Shown here: positions 1 to 8,811 of the stretch, piece by piece
Layout: every line of letters starts with the position of its first letter
Numbering within the stretch: position 1 is the first letter of the stretch
Source: Streptomyces aidingensis
GTDB lineage: Bacteria; Actinomycetota; Actinomycetes; Streptomycetales; Streptomycetaceae
Length of the DNA stretch: 64,000 nt
Assembly: GCF_900112355.1 (NCBI RefSeq)
Contig: NZ_FOLM01000004.1
Span: 212,871 to 276,870 of the forward strand
Direction: 5' to 3'
Notes under the pieces: model-generated
What the model was told of the DNA's origin: nothing
What the model saw: the letters and a program-made list of their open reading frames with translations, nothing else
Databases searched by the model: none
Position numbers and translations under genes: made by a program

Positions 1-1
1 T

Positions 2-1993
2 CCCGCCGACTGCCTCTATGTCTGCGGCGCCTTCCACGCGGTCAGCCGGGTCGCGGAGTTCGGCGTCGGGGGCGCCGGCGGCTTCGAGCCCGGCCCGCGC
101 ACCGCCACCACCTGGCAGTACGGGCTGATTCCGTCCAGCCATGCGGCGATCGAGGCGCAGTTCGGCCTGGCGCCGGGATCGGTGTCCATCGCCGCCACCG
201 TCTGGGCCAAGAACCTGCGGCGCACCCGGGTGGAGCCGTACCGGCTGGCGGGCCAGGCGGGCGCGAAGCCCAGGAAGAAGACGGGCGGGCAGGCGAAGAA
301 GCAGGCGGCGGCCCCTCCGCAGGCGTCCCCCGCCCCCGAGGCGCCCGCCGCCGACCGGCTGAGCGGCTTTCTGCGGCAGCCGCCCGTGCTGGACGGGCTG
401 GACGAGGCCGAACTGCTGGGCTGGTCGGTGGAGATCGTGCGCGCCGCGCGCCGCAACGGCTATCTCGCCTCCACCGCCGACGCCATCGCCGTGTTCGAAA
501 CCTCCATCCTGCTCGCCGGGATGCGGGACCGGGCCCGGCCCACGCCGTACGACTTCCAGGACGCGGCGGTGACCTGCATCGAGAAGGACGCCGTGCCCGG
601 CCGGCGCGATGTGCGCCGGCTGGTCGAGATCATGATGGGCGGCGACCGGATCGGCCAGGTCGGCTACGAGTCGCTGCCGCCCCTGGCCCGGGATGTGTAC
701 GACCGGCTCGCCCCGCTGGAGCTGAAGCTCCAGCAGCGCGGTGTGCGGCGGGCGCTGCTGGACATCGCCGCGCGGCCGGAGCTGGAGCAGTGCTCCGACG
801 TGCTGTGGATGCTGCGGTATCTGCTGCCGCGGGGTGCGGCGCGGCCGGTCATGGGCGAGCGGAAGCTGGGGGAGCGCCCGATCCAGGAGTCCTGGGATCT
901 TGCCCTGGGCACCCACCAGCGCGCGCTGATCGAACTCGGCTACGAGGGCGTCAGCATCGAGCAGGTCCTGGAGCAGCGGCTGCGCCGGGCGGCCTACGAT
1001 CCGAAGGCCACCGCGGCGGGAGTGCTGGCGGCCGGCGAGGACGCCACGCTGTATCTGCGCAGCCGCCGCCTCGCCGACGAACTGGGCACTCACGCCCTTC
1101 AGGTGCTGTCGGCCGAGCGCAGTGTGGACGGTGCCCCGGAGGTGCTGCGCCGGATCAGGCGGCTGCTGGCGTATTACCGCACCGCGGAGCCGGCGCTGCC
1201 GCCCTGGATCGAGTCCTTCGTCCGGACCGGGTACGCGCACTACTGCACCCTGCTGCCGACGGCGTTCACCGATGACGATGCCACGGTGCGCCAGGTGGCG
1301 GCGATGCTGGGCTTCCTGTTCAGCATGGAGGGCCTGGCGCTGTCCCTGGGCTGCGACCGCACCCAGCTCGAACTGGCGGTCGCCCAGTCGCATCCGGAGA
1401 ACCCGTCGAAGACCGCGCTGCTGTGGGCGGCGCAGACCCAGCTGGGGCACCTGTCCCGGGCGGAACTCAGCGCCCGCTGCGGCGAGCTGCTCGCCAACCC
1501 GCTGGTGGTGCCGGCCTATCCGCGCTACCTGAGCGGCTTCCTGCATGCGCTGGAGCCCGCGCCGGGCCTGACCGGCTTTGTGGTGGAAGCGGTGTCCAAC
1601 GCGTTCGGGCGCCTGCCGGACGAGGTGCTGCTGCCCTGGCTGCCGACGCTGATCACCACCCTGCGGTCGGGCGGCGCCGAGCTCGCCCCGCTGCTGATCC
1701 GCGAGGCCGGGCGGATTTTCCCCGGCCGGCTCGCCGAGCTGGACGAGTGGACACCGCCCTGGCGGGCCGGCCCGGCGGCGGGGCCGGAGCCGGCCCCGGT
1801 CCGCTCCGGGCGGCCGGGCGGCGGCGGAGCGGCGCTGCTCGCCGCCCACCCCGCGGCTCTCGACGCGGTGGCGGCCCTGCTGGGCTGCGACGAGCCCTGG
1901 CAGACCGCTGCCCCCGCCCGGACCGGGGCCGCCCTGACCGGCCGGTATCCCGATACCGCGGCGGCACTGGAGGCGCTGCTGGCCGATGTCTGA
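2..1993 (+). CDS. DUF5682-like protein, 5'-truncated by window edge
   Basis: The frame is open from the first bases of the window, so the start lies upstream. An internal GTG at position 182 is not needed as a start. The visible part is about 663 residues. It begins with a CGAFHA-containing segment and an IPSSHA segment, resembling actinobacterial DUF5682 proteins, which usually sit with MoxR-type ATPase, VWA and SWIM genes. The middle has an Ala/Pro/Lys-rich linker (roughly residues 80-115), and the rest is a long Leu/Ala-rich helical region without catalytic motifs I recognise. It ends 250 bp before the next plus-strand gene. The family name rests on the N-terminal pattern only; function is unknown. 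Confidence 0.6.
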   Translation, partial: PADCLYVCGAFHAVSRVAEFGVGGAGGFEPGPRTATTWQYGLIPSSHAAIEAQFGLAPGSVSIAATVWAKNLRRTRVEPYRLAGQAGAKPRKKTGGQAKKQAAAPPQASPAPEAPAADRLSGFLRQPPVLDGLDEAELLGWSVEIVRAARRNGYLASTADAIAVFETSILLAGMRDRARPTPYDFQDAAVTCIEKDAVPGRRDVRRLVEIMMGGDRIGQVGYESLPPLARDVYDRLAPLELKLQQRGVRRALLDIAARPELEQCSDVLWMLRYLLPRGAARPVMGERKLGERPIQESWDLALGTHQRALIELGYEGVSIEQVLEQRLRRAAYDPKATAAGVLAAGEDATLYLRSRRLADELGTHALQVLSAERSVDGAPEVLRRIRRLLAYYRTAEPALPPWIESFVRTGYAHYCTLLPTAFTDDDATVRQVAAMLGFLFSMEGLALSLGCDRTQLELAVAQSHPENPSKTALLWAAQTQLGHLSRAELSARCGELLANPLVVPAYPRYLSGFLHALEPAPGLTGFVVEAVSNAFGRLPDEVLLPWLPTLITTLRSGGAELAPLLIREAGRIFPGRLAELDEWTPPWRAGPAAGPEPAPVRSGRPGGGGAALLAAHPAALDAVAALLGCDEPWQTAAPARTGAALTGRYPDTAAALEALLADV

Positions 1994-2243
1994 ACGGCTC
2001 CGGTGCTCCCCTTCTTCCCGGCGGACCTTCTTCCCCGGCGGACCGGCGGCCGCTCTTCCGGGAGTGAGAGTGCGATGAGAGTGGTTCCGTCGTTCCGGTG
2101 TTTCCGGCCGCCCGCCGCCCGGATACGATCCGTGGTGGCCGGCCGCGGGGGAGCGACGGGGAGTCACCGGGCCGGCGCAGTGGGGGAGAGGCCCCGGCCC
2201 GGTACGGGCCGAGCGGGCGCAGCGAGGGGAACGAGGGGACATC

Positions 2244-3956
2244 ATGTCAAGCGGTGACTTTCCGTCACCTGGACAGCCGCAGCCGCAGCCCTATCCGCCG
2301 CAGCAGGCTTACGGGCCGTATCCGCCGCCGCAGGCGCCGGGGGGCCCACCGCCGCATCCGTACGGCGCCCCGCCGCAGCCGGGGCCGCCGCCGCAGTCCC
2401 ACGGGCCGCAGCCCTACGGGCCACCGCCGGGTGCGCCGCAGCCGTACGGAGCGGCGGCGCCGCCCGGAGCGCCGCCGCCCTACGGTGGGCCGGGCCCCCG
2501 CCCGAAGCAGGGCGGGTCGGCGCCGGTGGCGGTGATCGCCGTGGTCATCGTGGTGGTGCTGGCGGCGGTGGGCGGGGGCGCCTGGTATCTGCTCGGCTCC
2601 GGCGACGAGGACGAGGACACCGGCGGCGGGACGCAGGCGGGGGTCCATGCGGACGTGTCCGGCGGGCAGGTCTGGTCGCTCGACGAGCAGGTGGCCGAGA
2701 ACGTCCGACCCAAGGGCCTGTGGGTGGTGGACGATCTCGTGGTCAAGGCCGGCGGGTCCGTCCTCACGGCCTATTCCACCGCGGACGGCTCCGAGGTCTG
2801 GACGCTGGACCTCGGCGGGAACGCCGTCTGCGCACCCGCCACCGCCACCGCCGACGGACTGATCGTCGTCGGTCATGGCGAGCAGAACTGCGGCCAGAAC
2901 ATCACCCGGATCGATCTGAAGACCGGGGAGAAGGGCTGGAGCCGGCCGCTGGAACCCGAGGAGAACCCCCTACAGTTCCAGATCGCGATCGCCGGATCGT
3001 CCTATGCCATCCACACGCTCGGCGGCTGGAATCTGCACCGGATCGAGGACGGCGAGCTGATCCACGGCGCCGCGGCCACCTACAACGCGCTGAACCAGGA
3101 AATCAACAGCATTCCCTTCGTCCAGGAGAACGAGGTCGAACAGGGCGAGGAGATCTGCGCCGTGGACGGGGTGGCCGGCGGCGCGGCGCTGATCCGCCGG
3201 CGCACCTGCGCCACGGTGGTCAACACCGACCCGGGCACGGTGACCGAGCCGGTCTTCCGGCTGGAGGAGATCGATCCGGACACCGGTGACACGCTGTGGA
3301 CCCTGGTCCTTCCGGACGGCCGATGGCTGGACAAGATCCACAGCACCGCGCCACTGGTGGTCTCCCTGCGGTCGGAGGAGTTCGGGCCGGCCACCGAGCT
3401 GGCCTTCATCGAGGCGGGCGAGATCACCGCCCGGGCGCCCATCGGGGACACCGGCATCCCCAGCGAGGATGTGCATCTCTTCCGCGAGCAGTTGTGCCGC
3501 GGCGACATCGTGGTCTACAGCCCGCTGGACGACTGCGGCGGGACGGCGGTCCACGGCGACCTGCTGTACATCTCCCCGTCCCGCTTCGGGGGCGGGACTC
3601 CGGTGACGGCGATGAACGCGGTCACCGGCGAGGTGGAGTGGTCCTTCACCACGGACGAGGTCTTCGACCAGCTGGTGCTGGCGGCCGACGAGGAGGGCGT
3701 GCTGGTCTACCAGGAGGGATACGCCGAGCAGCCCGGCGCGGTGGTCCGGATTTCCCCGGACGGCAAGCGCGCCGAGCCGCTGTTCGGAACCGGCGATCTC
3801 TTCCTGCCCGGTTCCTCCTGGACCGCCGTCCACGACGGACGGCTCCTCCTCAGCGTGCCGGACTACTCCCTGGAGTACGACATCGCGGCCTACGGCCCGG
3901 ACGGCAAGCGGCCCGCCGCCGGCGATCCGGCCGACGAGGCCGCCGGGGAGGAATGA
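2244..3956 (+). CDS. Membrane-anchored PQQ-like beta-propeller protein
   Basis: 570 aa. The ATG follows a GAGGGG ribosome binding site. Residues 1-90 are a low-complexity Pro/Gln/Tyr/Gly cytoplasmic tail. About residues 92-115 form one hydrophobic helix (PVAVIAVVIVVVLAAVGG), and the rest is extracytoplasmic. The outer part carries repeated propeller-type segments such as AYSTADGSEVWTLDL, RIDLKTGEKGWSRPL and AMNAVTGEVEWSF, typical of PQQ-binding-like (BamB/YVTN style) blades. No enzymatic quinoprotein residues are evident, so a scaffold or sensor role outside the membrane is likely. A possible promoter lies at 2101-2129 (TTTCCG, 17 bp, TACGAT). The gene is followed by a hairpin shared with the convergent protease gene. 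Confidence 0.8.
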   Translation: MSSGDFPSPGQPQPQPYPPQQAYGPYPPPQAPGGPPPHPYGAPPQPGPPPQSHGPQPYGPPPGAPQPYGAAAPPGAPPPYGGPGPRPKQGGSAPVAVIAVVIVVVLAAVGGGAWYLLGSGDEDEDTGGGTQAGVHADVSGGQVWSLDEQVAENVRPKGLWVVDDLVVKAGGSVLTAYSTADGSEVWTLDLGGNAVCAPATATADGLIVVGHGEQNCGQNITRIDLKTGEKGWSRPLEPEENPLQFQIAIAGSSYAIHTLGGWNLHRIEDGELIHGAAATYNALNQEINSIPFVQENEVEQGEEICAVDGVAGGAALIRRRTCATVVNTDPGTVTEPVFRLEEIDPDTGDTLWTLVLPDGRWLDKIHSTAPLVVSLRSEEFGPATELAFIEAGEITARAPIGDTGIPSEDVHLFREQLCRGDIVVYSPLDDCGGTAVHGDLLYISPSRFGGGTPVTAMNAVTGEVEWSFTTDEVFDQLVLAADEEGVLVYQEGYAEQPGAVVRISPDGKRAEPLFGTGDLFLPGSSWTAVHDGRLLLSVPDYSLEYDIAAYGPDGKRPAAGDPADEAAGEE

Positions 3957-3991
3957 GCCCCGGCCGCTCCGGCCGCCCGGCCGCGCGGGGC

Positions 3992-4036
3992 GGCCCGGAC
4001 GGCGGAACCCCCCAGGTTCTCCCGGCCGTCCGGGCC
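3992..4036. terminator. Hairpin between convergent genes
   Basis: A perfect 12-bp inverted repeat (3992-4003 and 4025-4036, GGCCCGGACGGC arms) has a 21-nt loop. It lies between the stop of the propeller gene and the stop of the S1 protease gene. No T-run follows, as is common for actinobacterial terminators. It could serve both strands. Confidence 0.55.
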
Positions 4037-4073
4037 TGTCCGTCCGCCCTCGGGCGGGAAGGGCGGCAGTGCG

Positions 4074-5444
4074 TCAGACGCGCTGCCAGAGGGCGGGGAC
4101 GTTGGGCGGTTCCCAGCCGGTCTGCGCGGTGTGGCCCTGGAGGCAGCGGTAGGTGGCGCCGCCGTAGGTCACCGTGCTCCCGGTCTGGTAGGTGGTGCCC
4201 GCCGCCCAGGTACCGCCCGGGTCACCGGGGTCGCCCGGGTCGCCGGGGTCGCCCGGGTCGTCGGTGGTCTTCAGGGTCAGGCCGTAGACCGACAGGATCT
4301 CGTTGACGGGCTGGTAGAAGGTGGTGCCGCCGGTGGAGCAGTTGCCGGAGCCGCCGGAGGTCACCCCCTGGGCCTGGCTGCCGGAGATGTAGGCGCCGCC
4401 GGAGTCGCCCGGTTCGGCGCAGACCGTGGTCCGGGTGACGCCGGTGACCGTGCCCTGCGGGTAGGTGACGCTGGTGTTGTGCTGCTGGATGGTGCCGCAG
4501 TGCCAGCCCGTGGTGGAGCCGGAGCGGCAGACGGCGGAGCCGACCGGCGCCTGGGTCGAGCCGGCGACCTGCACGTTCTGGCCTCCGGCGCCGCGCACAT
4601 ACGGGGTCGCGGTCCAGTTGCTGTTGACCGCCACCCAGGCGTAGTCGTTGCCGGGGAACGACGAGCCCCGGAAGGAGCCCTGCGCCGCCCGGTTGTAGCC
4701 GGAGGTGGAGGTGCCGGTGGAGCCGCAGTGCCCGGCGGTGGCGAAGCCGTGCGTGGTGCCGCGGGTGACCGGGAAGCCGACCGAGCAGCGTCCGCTGCCG
4801 CCCATGTAGTAGGCCTCACCGCCCCGCAGGTCGTACAGCGGCCGGGGCTGTTCTTCGGTGGACTCGATCCGCACCAGGCCGCGGTCCACCCCGCCGGCGG
4901 TGACCAGCGCCTCGGCCGCGGCCGGGTCCAGGGCCTGCACGACGACGCTGTTGGTCCGCACGTCCACGAACCAGACGGGTGCGTCGTCGGTCGGCACCGA
5001 GCGGGCGGCACGGTCCAGGGCGGCCTTGGCGGCGTCCAGTTCGGCGAGCGAGTGCTCGACCACGACGGCCCGGGCTCCCTCGGCGGTGATCTCCCCGGCG
5101 CCGGCCGGGTCGCTGGTGGCCACGGTCAGCCGGGCGGAGGTGCCCTGCACCCAGGCGCCGGCGAAGTCGCCGTTCAGGGCCACTTCGAGGCCGATGGCCA
5201 CGGCGGCGGCCCGCTGTTCGGCGGCGATCCGGGTCCGGGCCTGGGCTTCGGTCAGACCCAGGTCGCGCTGCATGGCCGCGACCAGGGCGGGCTCGGCCGG
5301 TGCGGCGGCGGCCGGGGCGGCGGCCGGGGAATCCGCGGCGGCCGGCCGGGCCGAGGCGGGGGCCGTCAGGGCGGTGGCGGTGAGCACGCCGGCCAGCAGC
5401 AGCGCGGCACCCACGGCCTTGACATCGGTCTTCCTTCGGAGCAT
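4074..5444 (-). CDS. Secreted S1 family (streptogrisin-type) serine protease with C-terminal carbohydrate-binding module
   Basis: 456 aa, ATG preceded by GAGGAG. It has an N-terminal Sec signal (Arg/Lys start, hydrophobic stretch, then ASARPA), followed by an inhibitory propeptide of about 170 residues of the alpha-lytic/streptogrisin type. The mature chymotrypsin-fold domain shows the triad in TAGHC (His), GNDYAW (Asp) and GDSGG (Ser). A (GDP)n linker encoded by a short tandem repeat at about 4215-4262 leads to a C-terminal aromatic-rich module (WAAGTTYQTGSTVTYGG ... WQRV), like the chitin-binding CBM5/12 domain of streptogrisin C. It likely degrades extracellular protein while bound to chitin or another insoluble polymer. 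Monocistronic. Confidence 0.92.
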   Translation of the reverse strand: MLRRKTDVKAVGAALLLAGVLTATALTAPASARPAAADSPAAAPAAAAPAEPALVAAMQRDLGLTEAQARTRIAAEQRAAAVAIGLEVALNGDFAGAWVQGTSARLTVATSDPAGAGEITAEGARAVVVEHSLAELDAAKAALDRAARSVPTDDAPVWFVDVRTNSVVVQALDPAAAEALVTAGGVDRGLVRIESTEEQPRPLYDLRGGEAYYMGGSGRCSVGFPVTRGTTHGFATAGHCGSTGTSTSGYNRAAQGSFRGSSFPGNDYAWVAVNSNWTATPYVRGAGGQNVQVAGSTQAPVGSAVCRSGSTTGWHCGTIQQHNTSVTYPQGTVTGVTRTTVCAEPGDSGGAYISGSQAQGVTSGGSGNCSTGGTTFYQPVNEILSVYGLTLKTTDDPGDPGDPGDPGDPGGTWAAGTTYQTGSTVTYGGATYRCLQGHTAQTGWEPPNVPALWQRV

Positions 5445-5591
5445 GCCTTCTCCTCGTTCTCGGGGGCGCCCGAGAAACTAGCCGTGCACACGACAACGGA
5501 GGCAGCCTCCGGTTGCCCCCTCTGCACGGCGTTATGGAAGGCGCGGCGCCCCGGCGTCGGGCCCCGCGTCGGGCCCCGGCGCCAGGCCGCG

Positions 5592-6572
5592 TCAGGCCGG
5601 GACGGTGAGCGCCGGCCCGAATCCGGGGTGGCCGCGCAGCCAGCGGCGGTAGTCCGCGTTGAGCTGCGCCGCCTCCGCATGGGCCAGCCGGGCCTCGGCG
5701 ACGGCCCGCGGCGCGGTCCGGGCCGCCGGGCTCTCGGGATGCCAGCCCAGGAGGTGCCGCCAGTGCAGCGGCGCCCCGGCCAGCGGCCGGGTCACCAGGC
5801 CGGGCGTGGGCGGGAAGGTGGCCCGGCACAGCCCCGCCGCCCGCCCCACCCGCACCAGATGCACACAGGCGGCGATGTCCGTCTCGAAGACCGTGACCGG
5901 GCTGAACCCGGCCCGCACACAGGCGGCGGTGAAACAGTCGGCGAAGCAGCCGTCGCCCGGCACATCGGCCCAGGACGCGGCGGCCAGTTCGGCCAGCCCG
6001 ATCTCGGTCCGGCCGGCCAGCGGATGGTTTTCGGCCAGCATCACGAACACCGGGTCCCGGCCCACCTCCGCCCAGGCCAGCCGCCCGGCGTCCGGCGGCG
6101 GGGCCTCTCCGCAGGTGCCGATCAGGGCGTAGTCCAGCCGCCCCTGGCGTACCGCGCCGGTGATCTCGCGCTCCGACCAGGAGGTGGCGGTGGAGACGGG
6201 GTGCCCGGGGAAGACGGTGGCGATCCGGTCCACCAGCCCGCCCAGCAGCGGGCCATGAGTGCCGCCGAGCCGGAAACGCGCCGGGCCGGCAGCGCCGTCC
6301 CGGGTGCGGGCCAGCCGCACCGCGTCCTCCTGGAGCTCCCGCACGGCGGGCAGCAGCACCCGGGCCCGTTCCAGCACCAGTTCACCCAGCGCGGTGAGCC
6401 GCACGCCGTGTCGGCCACGGTCGAACAGCGGGCCGCCCAGCGTCCGTTCGATGCGCTTGAGCTGGGCGCTCAGGGCGGGCTGGGGCAGGCCGAGCGCGGT
6501 CGCCGCCTTGGTCAGGCTGCCCGCGTCCGCGATCGCCCGGACCGTCTTGAGATGCCGCAACTCCAGATCCAT
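5592..6572 (-). CDS. LysR family transcriptional regulator
   Basis: 326 aa from the ATG at 6572 (MDLELRHLKTV); an upstream in-frame ATG at 6602 is less typical for the family. Residues 1-60 are the canonical LysR winged helix-turn-helix (AGSLTKAATALGLPQPALSAQLKRIERTLGGPLFDR). The remainder is a substrate-binding-protein-like effector domain (about residues 90-300) with the expected alternating pattern. No divergent target gene is adjacent: the next gene rightwards is a minus-strand methyltransferase whose end is 69 bp away, so the regulon cannot be read from context. Confidence 0.9.
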   Translation of the reverse strand: MDLELRHLKTVRAIADAGSLTKAATALGLPQPALSAQLKRIERTLGGPLFDRGRHGVRLTALGELVLERARVLLPAVRELQEDAVRLARTRDGAAGPARFRLGGTHGPLLGGLVDRIATVFPGHPVSTATSWSEREITGAVRQGRLDYALIGTCGEAPPPDAGRLAWAEVGRDPVFVMLAENHPLAGRTEIGLAELAAASWADVPGDGCFADCFTAACVRAGFSPVTVFETDIAACVHLVRVGRAAGLCRATFPPTPGLVTRPLAGAPLHWRHLLGWHPESPAARTAPRAVAEARLAHAEAAQLNADYRRWLRGHPGFGPALTVPA

Positions 6573-6641
6573 GCACCGAGCTTGGTCCGCCGGGCGCGGC
6601 ACGGCAATACACCGGTGCCGCCCGGCCCCGCCCGCCCGGAC

Positions 6642-7478
6642 TCAGGCGCCGTCGGCCGGCTTGCGGCCCATCCCGCCCGCGCACAGCAGCCCGGCGATGT
6701 CCAGCGGGCTGCGCACCGGCTCGTCCGGATGCCAGTACGGCAGATAGACCACGCCGGGCTCGATCATCTCCAGGCCCCGGAAGAAGCCGGCGATCTGCTC
6801 CATGCTGCGCAACTGCCCGCGCCCCAGGGCCGCGCGCAGCACCGCTTCCAGGCGCCGCGCCTGCGGGGTGGAGGAGCAGAAGTGCGTGAGCAGCAGGTAA
6901 CTGCCCGGTGCCAGCCACTCCTTGTACGTCTCGACCAGCCCTTCCGGGTCCTCCTCGTCGAGCAGGTGGTGCACCACGGCGGCCAGGATCAGCCCCACCG
7001 GCCGGTCCGGGTCCAGCATCCCGGTGACATCCGGATTGGCGAGCAGCTTCTCCGGCTCGCGGATGTCGGCGGTGACCACCACGCTGCGGTCGTTGTCCTC
7101 CAGCAGCGCCCGGCCGTGGGCCAGCACGATCGGGTCGTTGTCCACATACACCACCCGGGCCTCCGGGTTGATCTCCTGGGCCACCTGGTGGGTGTTCTGC
7201 ACGGTGGGCAGGCCGGAGCCGATGTCCAGGAACTGGTCGATGCCCTGGCGGGCCATGTGCCGCACCGCGCGCACCAGCATTCTGCGGTTGGTGCGCGCGC
7301 CCTCGCCGCCGTCCGGGAACTCCTTGGCGGCCTGCTCGGCGATCGCCTGGTCCACGGGGTAGTTGTCCTTGCCGCCGAGGAAGGCGTCGTAGACCCGCGC
7401 GATGCTGGGAACGGAGGTGTCGATCCCGGCCGGCCCGGCAGCCGGTGGATCGGGGGTCCAGCTCGTGTTGTCGGCCAT
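6642..7478 (-). CDS. SAM-dependent methyltransferase, DUF574 type
   Basis: 278 aa, ATG with a GGAGG site 8 nt upstream. The N-terminal segment PSIARVYDAFLGGKDNYPVD is the hallmark of the DUF574 group, which is greatly expanded in Streptomyces. A class I methyltransferase core follows, with the SAM-binding motif FLDIGSGLPT, the acidic end of strand 2 (VYVDNDP) and a DPDRPVGLIL segment. The substrate is unknown. It lies just downstream of the DUF397 and XRE genes on the same strand, a common arrangement in which the set is presumed to be regulatory. Confidence 0.88.
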   Translation of the reverse strand: MADNTSWTPDPPAAGPAGIDTSVPSIARVYDAFLGGKDNYPVDQAIAEQAAKEFPDGGEGARTNRRMLVRAVRHMARQGIDQFLDIGSGLPTVQNTHQVAQEINPEARVVYVDNDPIVLAHGRALLEDNDRSVVVTADIREPEKLLANPDVTGMLDPDRPVGLILAAVVHHLLDEEDPEGLVETYKEWLAPGSYLLLTHFCSSTPQARRLEAVLRAALGRGQLRSMEQIAGFFRGLEMIEPGVVYLPYWHPDEPVRSPLDIAGLLCAGGMGRKPADGA

Positions 7479-7560
7479 ATTCCGATGTCCTCCGTCGAGA
7501 TGAATGTCCGTCGGTTCCGGGCGTCCGGACCGGAAGGGGCGGCCCGCCCGCGGTGCGGTC

Positions 7561-7592
7561 AGGTGAGCAGGAAGTCAGGTGAGCAGGAAGTC
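7561..7592. repeat. 16-bp perfect tandem duplication at a stop codon
   Basis: AGGTGAGCAGGAAGTC occurs twice without a spacer (7561-7576, 7577-7592). It covers the last codons and the stop of the DUF397 gene, so the coding end is copied immediately after the stop. It looks like a slip duplication that leaves the protein intact. Confidence 0.9.
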
Positions 7593-7823
7593 GGCGTCCC
7601 CGGCCTTGGCGCCCTGGATGAAGGCGGCGATCTCGCCGCGGGTGTAGATCAGTGCCGGTCCGTGGGGGTCGGTGGAGTGGCGGAGCGCGACCCGGCCGTC
7701 CGGCAGCTTCCTGGCCTCGACGCAGTTGCCGCCGTTGCCGCCGCTCCAGGGCCGGTACCAGCCGTCGGTGCCCAGATCGCTGGCGCGCATACCGTTGCGC
7801 ACCCGGTCGTGCATGCGGTCCAT
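7575..7823 (-). CDS. DUF397 domain protein
   Basis: 82 aa. The start is fixed by an AAGGAG site 6 nt upstream and by a TGATG overlap with the stop of the XRE gene. The core W-R-SGGNGGNCVEA ... GRVALRHSTDP-GPALIYTRGEIAAFIQGAK matches DUF397, small proteins that in Streptomyces accompany XRE-DUF5753 regulators (the bldB/whiJ-type neighbourhood). It probably works with the upstream gene as a regulator pair. The stop region is tandemly duplicated (7561-7592). Confidence 0.93.
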   Translation of the reverse strand: MDRMHDRVRNGMRASDLGTDGWYRPWSGGNGGNCVEARKLPDGRVALRHSTDPHGPALIYTRGEIAAFIQGAKAGDADFLLT

Positions 7824-8683
7824 CAGAACTCCTTGCGGAAATCCCGGAGGATCTCCTTGGTGCGTCGTGCGGTGGCCGCCTGGGCCGACATCCGGTCCAG
7901 GAGCGCGAGGTGGGAGGCGACCTCATTGCGTTCGTCCAGGTAGACGGCGCCGGTGAGGTATTCCACATAGACCATGTCCGGCAGCTCCGGCAGTTCGAAG
8001 CGGAACAGTACGAACGGCCCGTAGCTGGCGGGATGGAAGCCGGTGGCGAACTCGATGATCTGGAAGGTGACATTGGGCCGCTCCACCTCCCGGAGCAGCT
8101 TGTCGATCTGGCCCCGCATCACCCCGGGGCCGCCGACCGGGCGGCGCAGCGCCGTCTCGTCGACCAGCACCCACAGATGCGGGGCGTCCTCCCTGGCGAG
8201 CAGGGACTGGCGGGCCATGCGCAGCGCCACGTGCCGCTCGGTCTCCTCCTCGGTGGTGGGGGTGACCGAGCCGGCCCGCAGCACGGCGCGCGCATAGTCC
8301 TCGGTCTGGAGCAGGCCGGGCACCAGATGGGGTTCGAAGCCGCGGATGACCCGGGCGGCGGACTCCAGGCTGACGTGCACGCTGAACCAGTCCGGCAGCA
8401 CGTCCCGGAACCGGTGCCACCAGCCGGGGCGGTTGGCCTCCTCGGCCAGCCGGACGAAGGTCTCGGCCTCCTCGGCGGGGGTGCCGTAGGCGTCGAGCAG
8501 CAGCCGCACATAGGGAATCTTCAGTGCGACCTCGGCGGTCTCCATCCGGCGGACCGTGGCGGGGGCGACATGGAGCACCCGGGCGGCGTCCTCACGCTTC
8601 AGCCCGGCACGCTTGCGCAGGTCCTGGAGCCGTCTGCCGAGGACGAGCTGGCCCACGGTGGGGGCGGATCGGGCCTCACTCAC
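7823..8683 (-). CDS. XRE family regulator with DUF5753 domain
   Basis: 286 aa from GTG at 8683. Residues 5-65 hold the XRE helix-turn-helix (LGRRLQDLRKRAGLKREDAARVLHV..ATVRRME). Residues 100-280 form the DUF5753 domain (RGFEPHLVPGLLQTEDYARAVL). The gene is translationally coupled to the DUF397 gene and divergent from an ATP-binding anti-sigma-like gene, with 128 bp between the two starts. Such triads control development or secondary metabolism in Streptomyces. The target is not visible here. Confidence 0.92.
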   Translation of the reverse strand: MSEARSAPTVGQLVLGRRLQDLRKRAGLKREDAARVLHVAPATVRRMETAEVALKIPYVRLLLDAYGTPAEEAETFVRLAEEANRPGWWHRFRDVLPDWFSVHVSLESAARVIRGFEPHLVPGLLQTEDYARAVLRAGSVTPTTEEETERHVALRMARQSLLAREDAPHLWVLVDETALRRPVGGPGVMRGQIDKLLREVERPNVTFQIIEFATGFHPASYGPFVLFRFELPELPDMVYVEYLTGAVYLDERNEVASHLALLDRMSAQAATARRTKEILRDFRKEF

Positions 8684-8775
8684 CTTGCATCTCTTCTGCC
8701 ATGCCCCGCAGTGTGCCACGGCCGGATTGGTCTGGACACCCTGCATCGTCAACTCTGAACTTTGCAGAGTGAGCC

Positions 8776-8805
8776 TTGCCAACTGTCCGGGGCGGCAAGC
8801 ATAGT
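8776..8805 (+). promoter_or_regulatory. Promoter giving a leaderless transcript
   Basis: TTGCCA (8776-8781), an 18-bp spacer and CATAGT (8800-8805). The GTG of the next gene begins 7 nt after the -10 box, so transcription should begin at the start codon itself. Confidence 0.5.
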
Positions 8806-8811
8806 GAGGGT

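Noticed and set aside
4210..4262. Short GC-rich tandem repeat
   Set aside because: It only encodes the (Gly-Asp-Pro)n linker of the protease; a common linker, not a separate element.
4131..7943. Plus-strand open frame of 1270 codons opposite the protease, LysR and methyltransferase genes
   Set aside because: Gly/Ala/Arg/His-rich composition without domain structure; it mirrors real genes on the other strand, as is usual at high GC.
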